This document shows, in pieces, positions 1 to 9,978 of a stretch of DNA of 64,000 bases. The position numbers and the translations under genes are program-made. The notes below the pieces were generated by a model, which had not been told where the DNA came from, did not search any database, and saw only the letters and a program-made list of their open reading frames with translations. The DNA comes from Bradyrhizobium erythrophlei (GTDB lineage: Bacteria; Pseudomonadota; Alphaproteobacteria; Rhizobiales; Xanthobacteraceae), in assembly GCA_900129675.1 (NCBI GenBank), contig FSRD01000001.1, positions 3,461,501-3,525,500 of the forward strand. The letters run 5' to 3'. How positions within the stretch are numbered: the stretch's first letter is position 1; each line of letters begins with the position of its first letter.

Positions 1-1
1 G

Positions 2-598
2 GCGGCCGAGTTGCTGGCGCGCGTGGGCATTACCGCTCCGGGAATGCGCCTCGGGCAATATCCCCATCAGCTCTCCGGCGGCCTGCGCCAGCGGGTGATG
101 ATCGCCATGGCGCTGATGTGCGATCCTGAGTTGCTGATCGCCGACGAACCGACAACGGCTCTCGATGTGACGGTCCAGGCGCAGATCCTGCGGCTGCTGC
201 AGAAGCTGCAGCAGGAGTTGGGACTGGCATTGCTGTTGATCACGCATGATCTCGGCGTGGTGGCGCGGATGGCGCAGCGTGTCTCGGTGATGTATGCGGG
301 CGAGGTGGTCGAAACCGGCACGGTGGCCGAGGTGTTCGCCGCGCCCACGCACCCCTACACGCGCGGTCTGTTGGACTGCATTCCCGTGCCCGGCACGACG
401 CAGACTGGCGAGCCGCTGGGCAACATTCCGGGCGTGGTACCTCGCATAGCGCCGGGCTTCGTGGGTTGCGGGTTTCGCGACCGCTGTACGTTGGCTACGC
501 CGGAATGCGCCGAGAGCGTGCCGCTGCGCGACGCCGGCGGTGATCATTGCTATCTCTGCCGGCTGCCGCCGGATTGGAAGCGAGCTGCCGCGGCATGA
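2..598 (+). CDS. Peptide/nickel-type ABC transporter ATP-binding protein, DppD-like (5' end outside window)
   Basis: This is the C-terminal part of a cytoplasmic ATPase of the Dpp/Opp peptide importer family, which powers uptake of oligopeptides or similar solutes. The reading frame is already open at base 2, so the true start and the Walker A region lie outside the window. Visible motifs are the ABC signature LSGGLRQRV, Walker [13 protein letters not shown] and the switch histidine in LLLITHDLG. They are followed by the cysteine-bearing C-terminal extension (GCGFRDRC, plus CYLC near the end) typical of the DppD/OppD branch. The stop overlaps the next start in an ATGA arrangement, so the two ATPases are translationally coupled and probably act as a heterodimer. 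The substrate cannot be told from sequence. Confidence 0.93.
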   Translation, partial: AAELLARVGITAPGMRLGQYPHQLSGGLRQRVMIAMALMCDPELLIADEPTTALDVTVQAQILRLLQKLQQELGLALLLITHDLGVVARMAQRVSVMYAGEVVETGTVAEVFAAPTHPYTRGLLDCIPVPGTTQTGEPLGNIPGVVPRIAPGFVGCGFRDRCTLATPECAESVPLRDAGGDHCYLCRLPPDWKRAAAA

Positions 599-1551
599 CC
601 CATGCGATCGAAGTTCGGAACGTGTACCGCGAATTCCAGCAGCGTCGCGGCATGGCGGGTGCCCATCGCCCGGTGCGCGCGGTGGACGGGGTGACGTTCT
701 GGCTCGCGGCGGGCGATGTGCTGGGGGTGGTGGGCGAGTCCGGCTGCGGCAAGTCAACGCTTGCCCGTCTCATCATGGGCCTGCTGCCGCCAACCTCGGG
801 CGAGATTCTGGTAGATGGACGCAGCCTGACCGGCATGGATCGGCGCGAACGTGCCCGACTGATCCAGCCCGTGTTTCAGGACCCGTACTCCTCGCTCAAC
901 CCGCGCCAGCGCATTCGCGACATAGTCGGTCTGCCGCTGGCCTCCCAGGGCGATCTGCCGAAGGCGCAGCAGGCCGATCGCGTCATGGAGATGCTGGCGC
1001 GCGTTGGAATTTCCAGCGAGATGGCCGAGCGCATGCCGGGCCAGCTCTCCGGCGGCCAGCGGCAGCGTGTGGCCATCGCGCGGGCCCTCGTGCTGCACCC
1101 GCGCATCGTGGTGTGCGACGAGCCTACCAGCGCGCTGGATGTCTCCGTGCAGGCGCAGATTCTCAACCTGCTGGCGGAATTGCGGCGGGAGCTTGGACTG
1201 ACCTATCTTTTCATCAGCCACAACCTGGCGGTGGTGGAGCACATCGCCACCGAAGTGGCGGTGATGTACCTCGGCCGGATCGTCGAGCAGGCGCCGGCGC
1301 AGGAGCTGTTCCGCACCCCCATGCATCCCTACACGCAGGCGCTGCTGGCCTCCGTGCTGACACCGGATCCGGCTCTCGGCATTCCCGATGTCGGCCTGGG
1401 CGATGCCTACCCGGATCCCACCAATATCCCGCCGGGCTGTCGTTTCCACCCGCGTTGCCCGAGCGCATTGGCGAAATGCGCGGCTACGATGCCAGACAAC
1501 ATCCGCGAGGGTGGCCGTCTGGTCGAGTGTCTGCTGGCGATCCCGGCATAG
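595..1551 (+). CDS. Peptide-type ABC transporter ATP-binding protein, DppF-like
   Basis: This is the second ATPase of a Dpp/Opp-type importer, 318 aa. The start at 595 is preferred to upstream in-frame codons because it overlaps the preceding stop (ATGA) and gives the normal family N-terminus ([10 protein letters not shown]). Walker A is GESGCGKST, the Q-loop region reads [12 protein letters not shown], the signature is LSGGQRQRV, Walker B is [12 protein letters not shown] and the H-loop is LFISHNL. A C-terminal oligopeptide/dipeptide extension with CRFHPRCP closes the protein. It converges with the binding-protein gene only 15 bp away, which suggests one transport locus, although the binding protein is on the other strand. 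Confidence 0.95.
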   Translation: MTHAIEVRNVYREFQQRRGMAGAHRPVRAVDGVTFWLAAGDVLGVVGESGCGKSTLARLIMGLLPPTSGEILVDGRSLTGMDRRERARLIQPVFQDPYSSLNPRQRIRDIVGLPLASQGDLPKAQQADRVMEMLARVGISSEMAERMPGQLSGGQRQRVAIARALVLHPRIVVCDEPTSALDVSVQAQILNLLAELRRELGLTYLFISHNLAVVEHIATEVAVMYLGRIVEQAPAQELFRTPMHPYTQALLASVLTPDPALGIPDVGLGDAYPDPTNIPPGCRFHPRCPSALAKCAATMPDNIREGGRLVECLLAIPA

Positions 1552-1566
1552 AGCAGACGCCAGTCC

Positions 1567-3093
1567 CTATTTCCAGGTCGACAGATAGAAACGTGGCACA
1601 TCGTCCGGGAAGCCCTGGAAATTCAACTGCTTTGAAAATGCGACATAGCGGACGTCGCTGAACAGCGGCACGAAATCAACACGCTCCGTGGACAGGTGGA
1701 TCGCCTCGCTAAAGGCGTGGCGACGCAGCTCCGGATCGATGCTGGCCCCGGCCTGCTTCAGCAGGTTTTGCACATCGGCATCGCGCGCGTAGTCGTTCAA
1801 TCCGCCGCCGAGCCAATAGGGCATGAACGCCGAGGCATCGTTGACGGAATTGCTGCCCCAACTCCCCGAATACAGCGGTGCCTTGCCTGCTTCCGCCAGC
1901 TGGATGGCAGCGCCGATCTGGAGCTGCTGGATGCGCAGGTTGATGCCGACGGCCTTGAGATAATTCTGCAAGGCCGCGCCGACCTGCGGTGTTGCATAGG
2001 ACACCAGCTCGGTATCGAAGCCGTTGGGATACCCGGCCTCAGCCAGAAGCTGCTTGGCCTTGGCCGGATCGTACGGATATTTCACGGCCGCGGCTATGTC
2101 ACAGCCGAACTGGCTGGGGAAACACGGCGTGTCGATGACCTGCGAATCGCCCTGGATCAGCTGCTTGGCCATCGTGGCGCGGTCGATGGCCGAGATGACC
2201 GCCTGCCGCACCTTCAGCTTGGTCAGCGGATTGTCGACACCGGAACGGCCGGCGGCGTCGATGGTCACGAAATGGACCCGCATGGTGCCGAACCGCACCG
2301 AATTCAAATTTGGCATCCGCGCGATATTCGCGAACTGGTCGGCATTATAGCCCCAGATCCAATCGGCTTTTCCGCCGAGTAGCTCGGTCAGCTCGGTGGT
2401 GGCGTCGGGCACTTCGTGGATCTTGATATAGCGGATGGCAGGCCGGCCCTTGGGGCTGCCGGCGTAGTAGCCGTCATACCGCTCCATATCGATCTCGGTG
2501 GTGCCGTCGACCTTGGTGATCTTGTAGGGGCCGGTGCCGATCGGAGCCCGGGCGTAGGCATCGGCACCGATTTTCTCGCGATAGGCCTTCGGCCAGATCG
2601 GCGTGACCATCGCCAGATATTCCATCACGGCCGGCGACACACCGGTCAGCTTGAGGCGCACGTGAAAATCGTCGATCTTCTCGGCGCCGGCATAGGATGT
2701 GTAATAGGCCGGGATTGCCACCTGCTTGTCGTGGATGATGTCGTTGATCGTGTAGACCACGTCGTCGGCGGTGAACGGGTCGCCGTTCTGGAACGTCACG
2801 CCCTCGCGCAGCGTGAAGTCGATCGTGGTGGCATCGACCTGCTTCCACGACGTCGCCAACGCCGGCTTGATCTCCATGGTGACGGGATCGCGATAGACCA
2901 GGCAGTCGAAGGCGTGGAACGCCACCACCATGCCGGTGCGCTGCGAATTGTAGTAGGGGTCGACATCGGGAATGGCATCGCGCCAGGTGATGCGCAACGT
3001 GTCAGCTGATTTTTGCGCCAGCGCCGGGGCCGCCATTGCCAGTGTCGTGCAGGCGGCCAGCAGCAGGCCGCGGAGCCAAATATCTGATCGCAT
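1567..3093 (-). CDS. Periplasmic peptide-type solute-binding protein (SBP family 5)
   Basis: This is a 508-aa extracytoplasmic binding protein of the DppA/OppA superfamily. It begins with a clear Sec signal peptide (hydrophobic LLLAACTTLAMAAPALA, predicted cleavage before QKSAD). The mature protein shows family hallmarks: the early DPYYNSQRTG region, TLREGVTFQNGDPFTADDVVYT, and a PYDPAKAKQLLAEAGYPNG block late in the protein. It would deliver a solute to the importer whose ATPases lie immediately to the left, in convergent orientation. Permease genes are not in the window. The ligand class (peptide, opine, glycoside) is not determinable here. Confidence 0.94.
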   Translation of the reverse strand: MRSDIWLRGLLLAACTTLAMAAPALAQKSADTLRITWRDAIPDVDPYYNSQRTGMVVAFHAFDCLVYRDPVTMEIKPALATSWKQVDATTIDFTLREGVTFQNGDPFTADDVVYTINDIIHDKQVAIPAYYTSYAGAEKIDDFHVRLKLTGVSPAVMEYLAMVTPIWPKAYREKIGADAYARAPIGTGPYKITKVDGTTEIDMERYDGYYAGSPKGRPAIRYIKIHEVPDATTELTELLGGKADWIWGYNADQFANIARMPNLNSVRFGTMRVHFVTIDAAGRSGVDNPLTKLKVRQAVISAIDRATMAKQLIQGDSQVIDTPCFPSQFGCDIAAAVKYPYDPAKAKQLLAEAGYPNGFDTELVSYATPQVGAALQNYLKAVGINLRIQQLQIGAAIQLAEAGKAPLYSGSWGSNSVNDASAFMPYWLGGGLNDYARDADVQNLLKQAGASIDPELRRHAFSEAIHLSTERVDFVPLFSDVRYVAFSKQLNFQGFPDDVPRFYLSTWK

Positions 3094-3228
3094 TTATTGT
3101 CCTCTCAGCTCCGAAAAAAGTAGACGACGCAGAAACATACGGCGTCGCGGAACAGAAGCAACCCGCATTCCACCATCCTGGCTGCGGCCCCTGCCGCTAC
3201 GGTGGTCTTTGCCAGCGATGGCGCCCAT

Positions 3229-4446
3229 CTACCCTTGGTCGACGGCCGCCAGCAACCGCTTCAGGAAACCGTCGACGGCCTCAGGATCGATCCAGCGAAC
3301 CACGGCCACGAGATCGTGCTCCTGATCGACATAGACCATGTTGGTGCCGTTGCCGACGTGGGCAAAAGCGGTGGCCGGAGCACTCGGCCAGCGTTTCCGG
3401 TCAGTGTTAAGAAACCAGTTCATATACCCGTAGATCGGCTCCGGCTTGGTCGGCGTGCGTGCCTGATCGATCCATTGCTCCGAGAGCAATTGACGATCTT
3501 TCCACTTGCCGCGACGCAGCGTGAGGTAACCGAAGCGGGCCATGTCGTAGGCATTGATATACATGCCACCGCCCCAGTGCCCGCCGCCGGTCACCGACTG
3601 CATCACGGTGCCATCCAGAACGACCCAGGAATTCTCGTAGCCGAACCAGCGCCAGGTGCTGGAGGCGCCGATCGGGTCCATGATGCTTTCCTTCAGGACC
3701 TGCGGCAGCGGGCGCCGCCAGACGTTGAGCGCTGCGAGCGCCATTACATTCGTGCGGGTATCGTTGTATTTATAAAAAGTGCCCGGCTTGTTGCGCGGCA
3801 ACGTCCCCCATTCCGCCGGATTGTCGCCAGGCCGATCCGCCCAGTCCGGCTTGCCCCATAGCGTGCCTTCCCAGTCGCTGGTCTGTCGCAACAGATCGTC
3901 CCAGGTGATCGTGCGGTTGTGCGGCGATTCAAACGGGAACAGCAGATCGGACCTGTTGAGCCGATCCGATTTGTTGGTGGTCGAAGGCGGGGCGTAGAGC
4001 TGTATCGGCGCGACATAATCCCGTACGACATCATGGACGCTTTTGATCATGCCCCGCTCGACGGCAATTCCGACGACGCTGGAAAGGAAGCTCTTCGTCA
4101 CGCTGTGAGTCATGTCGACCCTCAGCGGTTCTCCCCACTCGGCCACGATGTAGCCCTTGCGAATGATGATTCCAGTCGGATCTCCGCGTTCCCGGATCGG
4201 CCCGATCGCGTAGCCGAACGGCTCGCGACCGAAGGTTTGATAATGGTTCATCACCAGGTCGCGGGGTGCCTTCGTCTCCCCGGCGACTGCAAAATCGATC
4301 GCCTGCTTCAGGAGGTCGGGACGGACGCCCGACTCTGAAGGCGTCCTGTGCTGCCACGTCGCATCGGGGTAATAGGCCGTAGCCGGATTCGCGTCCTGGG
4401 CAGGTTGATTGGTTGGTCCACGGAGGCTGGAACGACGAGAGGTCAT
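3229..4446 (-). CDS. Serine hydrolase of the beta-lactamase / class C PBP fold
   Basis: This 405-aa protein belongs to the beta-lactamase-related hydrolases (family S12-like: esterases, D-aminopeptidases and similar). The nucleophile motif SxxK is seen as SVTK at residues 115-118 within MTHSVTKSFLSS. A YN pair in the FYKYNDTRTNV segment at about 225-234 lies where the family has YxN. GHWGGGMYIN precedes the C-terminal part. No convincing signal peptide is present, although the N-terminus is basic. True substrates of such proteins are rarely beta-lactams, so resistance should not be assumed. It is separated from the binding-protein gene by about 135 bp and could share its leftward transcription. 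Confidence 0.85.
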   Translation of the reverse strand: MTSRRSSLRGPTNQPAQDANPATAYYPDATWQHRTPSESGVRPDLLKQAIDFAVAGETKAPRDLVMNHYQTFGREPFGYAIGPIRERGDPTGIIIRKGYIVAEWGEPLRVDMTHSVTKSFLSSVVGIAVERGMIKSVHDVVRDYVAPIQLYAPPSTTNKSDRLNRSDLLFPFESPHNRTITWDDLLRQTSDWEGTLWGKPDWADRPGDNPAEWGTLPRNKPGTFYKYNDTRTNVMALAALNVWRRPLPQVLKESIMDPIGASSTWRWFGYENSWVVLDGTVMQSVTGGGHWGGGMYINAYDMARFGYLTLRRGKWKDRQLLSEQWIDQARTPTKPEPIYGYMNWFLNTDRKRWPSAPATAFAHVGNGTNMVYVDQEHDLVAVVRWIDPEAVDGFLKRLLAAVDQG

Positions 4447-4559
4447 GACTTTCCTTCAATCAGGATTGTTCAGGAGCCCGGCCGCCGGCCGACCTCCGGC
4501 TTCGACGGATTGAGCAAGATGTTCGCCGAAGTGTGTCCTGACCGCCTACACCATCCCAC

Positions 4560-4870
4560 TGTAATTGCCTACCGTCCGATGGAGCGGCACAGGTCTGCGC
4601 GCGCAAGACCGGTGGCCGCGACGCCCAGGGGGGTGGCCTGGCCATAAACACGGTCGTTTCGATAGAGGACGAAGGTCCTGGAATTCCGGAAGAGGAACTT
4701 CCTCTGGTTACCAGTCGCTTTTTTCGGGGGCGGCACAAAAGTGCGTCGGGGAGCGGGTTGGGGCTCGCAATCGTCGAACTTGCGTTGCGTGCGAACGGTG
4801 CCAGCCTGAATCTAGCCAATAGGACAGACCGCTTGGGTCTGCGCGCAGGGATCATCTGGCCAGCACGCAG
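4560..4870 (+). pseudogene. Sensor histidine kinase ATPase-domain remnant
   Basis: Frame-by-frame reading shows the end of a HATPase_c domain: VSIEDEGPGIPEEEL (G1 box), SRFFRGRHKSASG (F box) and GSGLGLAIVELALRANGA (G2 box), ending near RAGIIWP. The stretch at about 4562-4620 in another frame resembles the preceding N-box region, so at least one frameshift is present. No upstream dimerisation or sensor domain and no start codon are found. It is the corpse of a two-component kinase, unrelated to its neighbours. Confidence 0.72.
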
Positions 4871-5511
4871 TGGATACCTTCAATCCATCCCCCACAGGCA
4901 CATCGGAGCGGGAACGGAGCCGGGACATACAGCTGCTTCCGTTGAGGGGTTTCGGCGCGCACTGAGCATGCGATCAAAATGCCCTTGGTACCGCGAAAAT
5001 TGAATGCAGGCCTCGCGGTGATGCTCTTCTTCGTCGCAATAGGGTTTCGCCCAGCGATTGGAAGGTTCTTCTGAATTCATCGATCGCAAAAGAGTGTGTC
5101 GTTACAAGAGGCAGCATCACCCGCCTCAGTGAGCTCGTTTCGAAAACTCTAATAAATTCGGACGAGCATTGGGATTGGCAGGTGTTCCATGCGCAATCAT
5201 GACTTCGTATCGGATGGATTTCTGGTCGTAACCGCGGCGGCTCTTGTGTTCGAGCTTGCTCGCCCTTGCTTTCGCTTGACAAAACCGGTCTTAGGCGCGC
5301 GCCCATGCGGCGACGTACCTCCATCTCTACTCTCGGCGGGGCGGTCACGTTGCCTCTTATTGCAACACGCGGACAGCAGCCACAGATTCCGGCCAGATTG
5401 CCGACAACGCCCCCTGTTCTATCAACAGGGTGGCCGCCTTGCCCCGGATTCCGCAGGCCTGAATCTGCTGATAGACTGGGAATAGCCCGTTCGACCAATC
5501 GCAAGAATCGG
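4871..5511. other. Intergenic, no recognisable gene
   Basis: Both strands carry open frames here, but none has a recognisable domain, a plausible ribosome-binding site or alphaproteobacterial-looking composition. The stretch separates the kinase remnant from the chaperonin pseudogene. Confidence 0.5.
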
Positions 5512-6809
5512 GTGTTGCATGTCCTTGCAAAACTGGCGTGGGCTGTCGCGGCGACGCTGGGACCGCAGGGTATGAACGCGATCATGGATCGGCCGATCGG
5601 CACGCCGATCGTCTCCCGCGACGGCGTGAGCATAGCCGACGAGATCAAACTCGAATGTCCGTTCGAGAACATGGGCGCGCAGATCGTGCGCGAGGTGTCC
5701 CGGCAGACCAACGAGGTCGCCGGCGATGGCACCACGACCGCGACGGTGCTGGCGGATGCGCTTGTTCAGCAGGGGCTGGCGTGCCTCGCCGATGGCGCCA
5801 ATCCGGTGGAACTGGTTCGCATCGAAGCGGCCGTCGAAGCGACCGTCGCAACCTTGAAGGCAGAGGCAAAGCAGCTTCAGGGCGGCGAGGGTGTGCGGGC
5901 GATCGCGCGCGTTGCCGCCAACGACGTCGCGCTTGGAAACCTTGTCGCTGAAGCCTTTGAACGGGCAGGGGCGCAGGGCATCGTCGACGTGCAATTTGGC
6001 ATCGGCGTCAACACCGTCCTGGAAGTTGTCGAGGGCATGGCGTTCGACCGCGGCTATCTGTCCCATCACATGGTGACGGATGTCGAGAGGATGAAGGTCG
6101 TGCTCGATAATCCCTACATTCTGATGACGGACCACAAGATCTTGTCGCCGGCCGAGTTGACGACGGCTTATGGATTGATAGCGAAGAGCGGACGGCCGTT
6201 GCTGCTGATCGCCGATGAGGTGGCCCCGTCCTGCATCATCGACATGCTGGCACGGCGCGAGCGCGACCAGCTCAGGGTTGCGGCCATTCATCCACCGGAA
6301 TACGGACACTGGCGCAAGGCCCTGCTTGAGGATATCGCGATCACGACGGGGGGCAAGGTCATCGCCCGCGATCTCGGTGGCAGTGTGGACAAGTGCGGAT
6401 TCGCCAATCTCGGCAGCGCGCGCCAGGTGCGGATCTCGGCTGAACGAACGCTGATCACCGCAGGCAATGGCGATCAAGTTGCCATCGACGCCCGGCGCGA
6501 GCAGATCAAGCGGCAATATGACGCCGCGCCGGAGAACATCGAGCGCGACAAGTTTCAGGAGCGGCTGGCAAAGCTTGCGGGCGGTACGGCCATCATTCTT
6601 GTCGGCGGCGCAACTCAAGCCTCGTTGATCTGGTCCAGGCTGGCATCATCGATCCCGTCAAGGTGAGCTATAGCGCGGTGCGCAATGCGGCATCGGTCGC
6701 GGGATTAATTCTCACGACGCAGACGTTGATCGCCAAAAAGCCGGACGATTTTGATCCGACAGCGGCACCGGCGCGGGGCGGTGGAGCAGAATTTCTCGGC
6801 AGGGCCTGA
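5512..6809 (+). pseudogene. Divergent GroEL chaperonin, internally deleted and frameshifted
   Basis: This is a 60-kDa chaperonin (GroEL/Cpn60) homologue, recognisable from AVAATLGPQGMNAIMD and DGVSIADEIKL through NEVAGDGTTTATVLADAL (the ATP-site GDGTTT motif) and the apical domain to [15 protein letters not shown]. About 80 residues of the intermediate/equatorial region are then missing. A different frame resumes with [30 protein letters not shown] and ends with a glycine-containing tail at 6809. The N-terminal ~25 residues of normal GroEL are also absent; a GTG at 5512 is the nearest usable start but is speculative. There is no groES beside it. Loss of the second ATP-binding segment makes chaperonin activity very unlikely. 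Confidence 0.88.
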
Positions 6810-6959
6810 AATACGCGGCTGATCAAGAGGAGGGACAATAATGGTCGCGGCAGTAGTTGCGGCAAAGGAAACACGCGCGCGAGCGCGCCGTTCTATCAAT
6901 CTCGTCAATACGCGGGAAGCGATGACCGCTTCTGGCGCAAAGCGGCCGGTGCGGGCGTG

Positions 6960-7442
6960 CTACGAGATCGCAATGATCTCAAGCTCCTGACCGGATGTAC
7001 CGACGACATCCCCAACAGCTTTGCCCATCAGGAACCGTGCTACTGGGGATACGAAGGAGATAGAACCGGCCTTAGGGTCCGCTTCGTCCTCTCCCACGAT
7101 ATGATATTTCTGCACGCGCCCATCGTCGCGCCTGAAGGTCACGGTGCTCCCAAAGGCGACGGTGTCAGTTGACGTCGGCTTGGTGATGACCTGAGCCGTC
7201 CGAACTCTCGCCGTAAAGTAGCGCACATCACGCAGAGGGGTTGCTGCTTGCCGCCGTCGTTCATTCACGTCTTCGATCTTCTGCGCCCTCTCGTATGCCT
7301 CGCGAGCCTGTTGGAGCTGAAATTCCAGCGCCTTTAATCCCGCTTCCGTAACGAGGTTCGGATGGGCTGAAACCGGGCGGTCGGGAAGCAAAGTCTCCGA
7401 CGCCGTTTCGGCACTGTCTTCCTTGGTGAAGGCAACGCTCAA
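6960..7442 (-). CDS. GreA/GreB-family transcription elongation factor-like protein
   Basis: This is a 160-aa protein whose C-terminal half matches the GreA/GreB C-terminal (FKBP-like) domain: VAFGSTVTFRRDDGRV, YHIVGEDEADPKAG, SISFVSPVARFLMGKAVGD. The N-terminal half is rich in Q, E, A and R (LEFQLQQAREAYERAQKIED) and should form the antiparallel coiled coil that enters the RNA-polymerase secondary channel. A TTG start at 7442 is chosen because AAGGAG lies 8 nt upstream; a longer reading to 7490 lacks such a site. It probably acts as an accessory Gre-like factor on RNA polymerase rather than the housekeeping GreA. Confidence 0.8.
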   Translation of the reverse strand: MSVAFTKEDSAETASETLLPDRPVSAHPNLVTEAGLKALEFQLQQAREAYERAQKIEDVNERRRQAATPLRDVRYFTARVRTAQVITKPTSTDTVAFGSTVTFRRDDGRVQKYHIVGEDEADPKAGSISFVSPVARFLMGKAVGDVVGTSGQELEIIAIS

Positions 7443-7683
7443 GGTCAGAACTCCTTTTACGCGAGATATGCAAAAAGCGGCCGGCGACAAGGCCTCGGAC
7501 TCGTCAAAGGAACTCCAACGCTCAGCGACTTTTGAAAATCATATACCGCGGAGCGAGACGGGCGCCATTATCAAGTTGCCCTCGTTTGTGTGTCACCCGA
7601 CACAAGCCCTATGGCAGTCGTCTGCTCCACACAGCCACTGCTTGATGCGTGCTATTTTTCTGAGTGCGCGCTCGACCGTCGCA

Positions 7684-9201
7684 TCAGGGAGCCGAACTGC
7701 AGCCTTGCTCCGCCGGCAGTTCCTCGGCATTGGGGTCGCCCGGTGCCGTCGCCCAGGCCAGTTCGACGAGCGTCACGATCCGCCGACCGGCACCGTCAAG
7801 CTGGCAAACGATGAGGCCCTGCTCCTCGATATAGGTCAGCAGACGCCGTGCGCGGCGCAGCGAATGTGAGCCATAGGCGCGGGCGATCGCTGCATCGCCC
7901 GGGCAGGGCCAACCTTCCTTCGCGGCGCGGGCGATCATCATGAAGACGCCCTGCATATCCTCCGGCAGAAGTGAGGCGCGGACCGAGACATCCTGCCACC
8001 CGTCATCCTCTGCCATATCGGAGCCGAGCCCGGCGCGGGCGCGCGTCAGCATGCGACGGAAGTCACCCAGGTCCGGCACGGCCAAACCGAGGCCCTCTAT
8101 TCGGCAGCGGACCACGAATTCCTGATAGAGGACGCCGATGGCACGGAATCCCGCGTCGGGTTCCGCCATGACGGCGCGCAGAATACGGTCCACTCGCTCA
8201 CGTCGCTCTGCCAGTTCCTCAGCACTGAGTGGCTGCTCCACCGCTTCGGGACGGATCTCCAGCGCCGCGGTTTTCGCCGCCATGAGCTGGCCGAGGAGGT
8301 CTGGCGACGGCCGGCGCTGGGGCCGATTATTCTCGGGCGGCGGCGCTGCCAGGATGATGGCGCGTGCGTCCAGTGTCGCTTCCGGCAGAGGCATCAGGCG
8401 CGGGGTCGCGTTGCGCGGCGTGGTATCCGTTGGACCAATGCGCAGCCCCAGCGGGCGGCGGGAGAGGGCCGGTCCGAGCGCCATGAATTGCCCGCGCTCC
8501 AGATCCCGGAAGGCCTCTGCCTGTCGCCGCTCCATGCCCAGAAGGTCGGCGGCGCGCGCCATGTCGATATCCAGAAAGGTTCGGCCCATGAGGAAATTGG
8601 ACGCCTCGGCCGCGACGTTCTTGGCGAGCTTCGCCAGTCGCTGGGTGGCGATGATTCCCGCAAGCCCGCGTTTGCGGCCACGGCACATCAGGTTCGTCAT
8701 GGCGCCGAGCGAGAGCTTGCGCGCCTCGTCCGAAACCTCGCCGGCGACTGCCGGCGCGAAGAGCTGCGCCTCATCCACCACCACCAGCATCGGGTACCAG
8801 TGGTCGCGGGCGACCTCGAAAAGCCCGCCGAGGAAGGCGGCGGCGCGCCGCATCTGGTTCTCGGCGTCGAGCCCCTCGAGATTGAGCACCGTGGAGACGC
8901 GATGGATGCGCGCTCGCTCGCCGGCGACCTGCAGTCCCCGCTCGGTATGGTCCTCGGCATCGATCAGGAGGTGGCCGAAACGGTCGGCAAGCGCCACGAA
9001 GTCGCCTTCGGGGTCGATGATGGTCTGCTGCACCCAGGGGGCGCTCTGTTCCAGCAGCCGGCGCAGCAGATGGGATTTGCCGGAGCCCGAATTGCCCTGC
9101 ACCAGTAGCCGGGTCGCCAGCAGTTCCTCAAGGTCCAGAGTCGCCGGGGCGCCTGCCGTCGTGTGTCCCATCTCGATCGCAACGGTCATGTCTCGACTCA
9201 A
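7684..9201 (-). CDS. HerA-type DNA-translocating ATPase / helicase (DUF87)
   Basis: This 505-aa P-loop ATPase belongs to the HerA-FtsK superfamily. Walker A is GNSGSGKS at residues 36-43, and a following DPEGDFVALADRFG block is typical of HerA/DUF87 proteins. Walker B is MLVVVDEAQLF and an RKRGLAGIIATQR segment supplies the sensor region. In bacteria and archaea HerA proteins often pair with NurA nuclease in end resection or with defence nucleases, but no NurA or Sir2-like partner is seen here, so it looks like a stand-alone member. An alternative start 12 nt inside (MTVAIEM) is possible. Confidence 0.87.
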   Translation of the reverse strand: MSRDMTVAIEMGHTTAGAPATLDLEELLATRLLVQGNSGSGKSHLLRRLLEQSAPWVQQTIIDPEGDFVALADRFGHLLIDAEDHTERGLQVAGERARIHRVSTVLNLEGLDAENQMRRAAAFLGGLFEVARDHWYPMLVVVDEAQLFAPAVAGEVSDEARKLSLGAMTNLMCRGRKRGLAGIIATQRLAKLAKNVAAEASNFLMGRTFLDIDMARAADLLGMERRQAEAFRDLERGQFMALGPALSRRPLGLRIGPTDTTPRNATPRLMPLPEATLDARAIILAAPPPENNRPQRRPSPDLLGQLMAAKTAALEIRPEAVEQPLSAEELAERRERVDRILRAVMAEPDAGFRAIGVLYQEFVVRCRIEGLGLAVPDLGDFRRMLTRARAGLGSDMAEDDGWQDVSVRASLLPEDMQGVFMMIARAAKEGWPCPGDAAIARAYGSHSLRRARRLLTYIEEQGLIVCQLDGAGRRIVTLVELAWATAPGDPNAEELPAEQGCSSAP

Positions 9202-9534
9202 AGTCTCCCTGCGGAGGCGGGCTTAACAACCTGATCGCAGCCCGTCGAGCGCCCAGGGCCGATCACTCCGTGTTCTCCACGGCTGGTCGAACGCCATGAG
9301 CCCAGATGGATGCCGACCTTAGCACATTTCACACACCGGAGCGGCTGCCGAGGTTGTGGACGAAGATTGTCGGCGAGTATGTGAGCGCGGCCAGCCGACA
9401 AGCGCATGGCAATTCGTCGAACGGCCGATATTGCCGCGAAAGCGGTCGTTCGCATATTGGAGCCGTTATGGAACGGCTGCGCCTGGCGCGAAGCGGACGT
9501 TCACCAAAGACCGACGTGCCAGAGCAATTCAGGA
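9202..9534. other. Intergenic, nothing recognised
   Basis: This 333-bp gap lies between the HerA-type gene and the GrlR-like gene. Short open frames exist on the plus strand but show no domain or ribosome-binding site. Confidence 0.5.
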
Positions 9535-9978
9535 TCAGCGCTTAAATAGTATGGGCGCAAAAGGATTCCGCGTACGGGATCGACTGTCGAAGCCCACGGG
9601 CAGTTTGTCGGCGCTGAAATTCGGCGCTGCGCGCTTCGTGTCTGACACAGGTGGCTGATCTTGGCTAAGGAAAAGCGTAGCCTCGAAGACAACACCCGGT
9701 GCCTGTTCGGCCGCTCCCGAGCATGAAGCCATCATGCCTTTGAAGGTGCCCGTGAGCTTTACCTCGACCTCGTCGATGCCGAACACGGTGGTCGGGCCTG
9801 CGGCGTGCCTTTTGGTCGTCAGCGTAGCGGTGAATCGATTGTCATGAATTTCGTAGGAGCCGCCGTAGGTGAAGATGCTATCGCCACTGGATATTTTGCC
9901 ATTTGCAAGATGGACGATGCCGGTGCCTTCTCCACGCGAAGTCCTAAACCATGCAGCAAATTTGCCATCTTTCAGCAT
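9535..9978 (-). CDS. GrlR-like small protein
   Basis: This 147-aa protein has an N-terminal part resembling the GrlR fold known from the type III secretion regulator of enteropathogens: MLKDGKFAAWFRTSRGEGTG, then NGKISSGDSIFTYGGSYE and a TATLTTKRH strand. Related stand-alone proteins are common in rhizobial genomes, where no link to type III secretion is established. The last ~35 residues (after LFLSQDQ) look unlike the fold and may be a random extension. No GrlA-type partner is adjacent, so a regulatory role is only inferred from the fold. Confidence 0.6.
   Translation of the reverse strand: MLKDGKFAAWFRTSRGEGTGIVHLANGKISSGDSIFTYGGSYEIHDNRFTATLTTKRHAAGPTTVFGIDEVEVKLTGTFKGMMASCSGAAEQAPGVVFEATLFLSQDQPPVSDTKRAAPNFSADKLPVGFDSRSRTRNPFAPILFKR

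Noticed and set aside
540..1661. A 373-codon open frame overlapping the DppF-like gene on the same strand
   Set aside because: It shifts across the clear ABC ATPase, reads as arginine- and glycine-rich noise and has no domain.
2416..3009. Plus-strand frame antisense to the binding-protein gene
   Set aside because: Asp/Val/Gly-rich complement of the real coding frame, with no ribosome-binding site.
3229..4446. Calling the beta-lactamase-fold protein an antibiotic-resistance gene
   Set aside because: Only the fold and SxxK motif are seen; most such stand-alone proteins are esterases or peptidases.
4974..5735. A 253-codon minus-strand frame left of the GroEL remnant
   Set aside because: It runs antisense into the chaperonin coding sequence and has no recognisable domain.
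5422..6618. A 398-codon minus-strand frame across the GroEL pseudogene
   Set aside because: The plus frame has unmistakable chaperonin motifs; the minus frame is histidine- and arginine-rich shadow.
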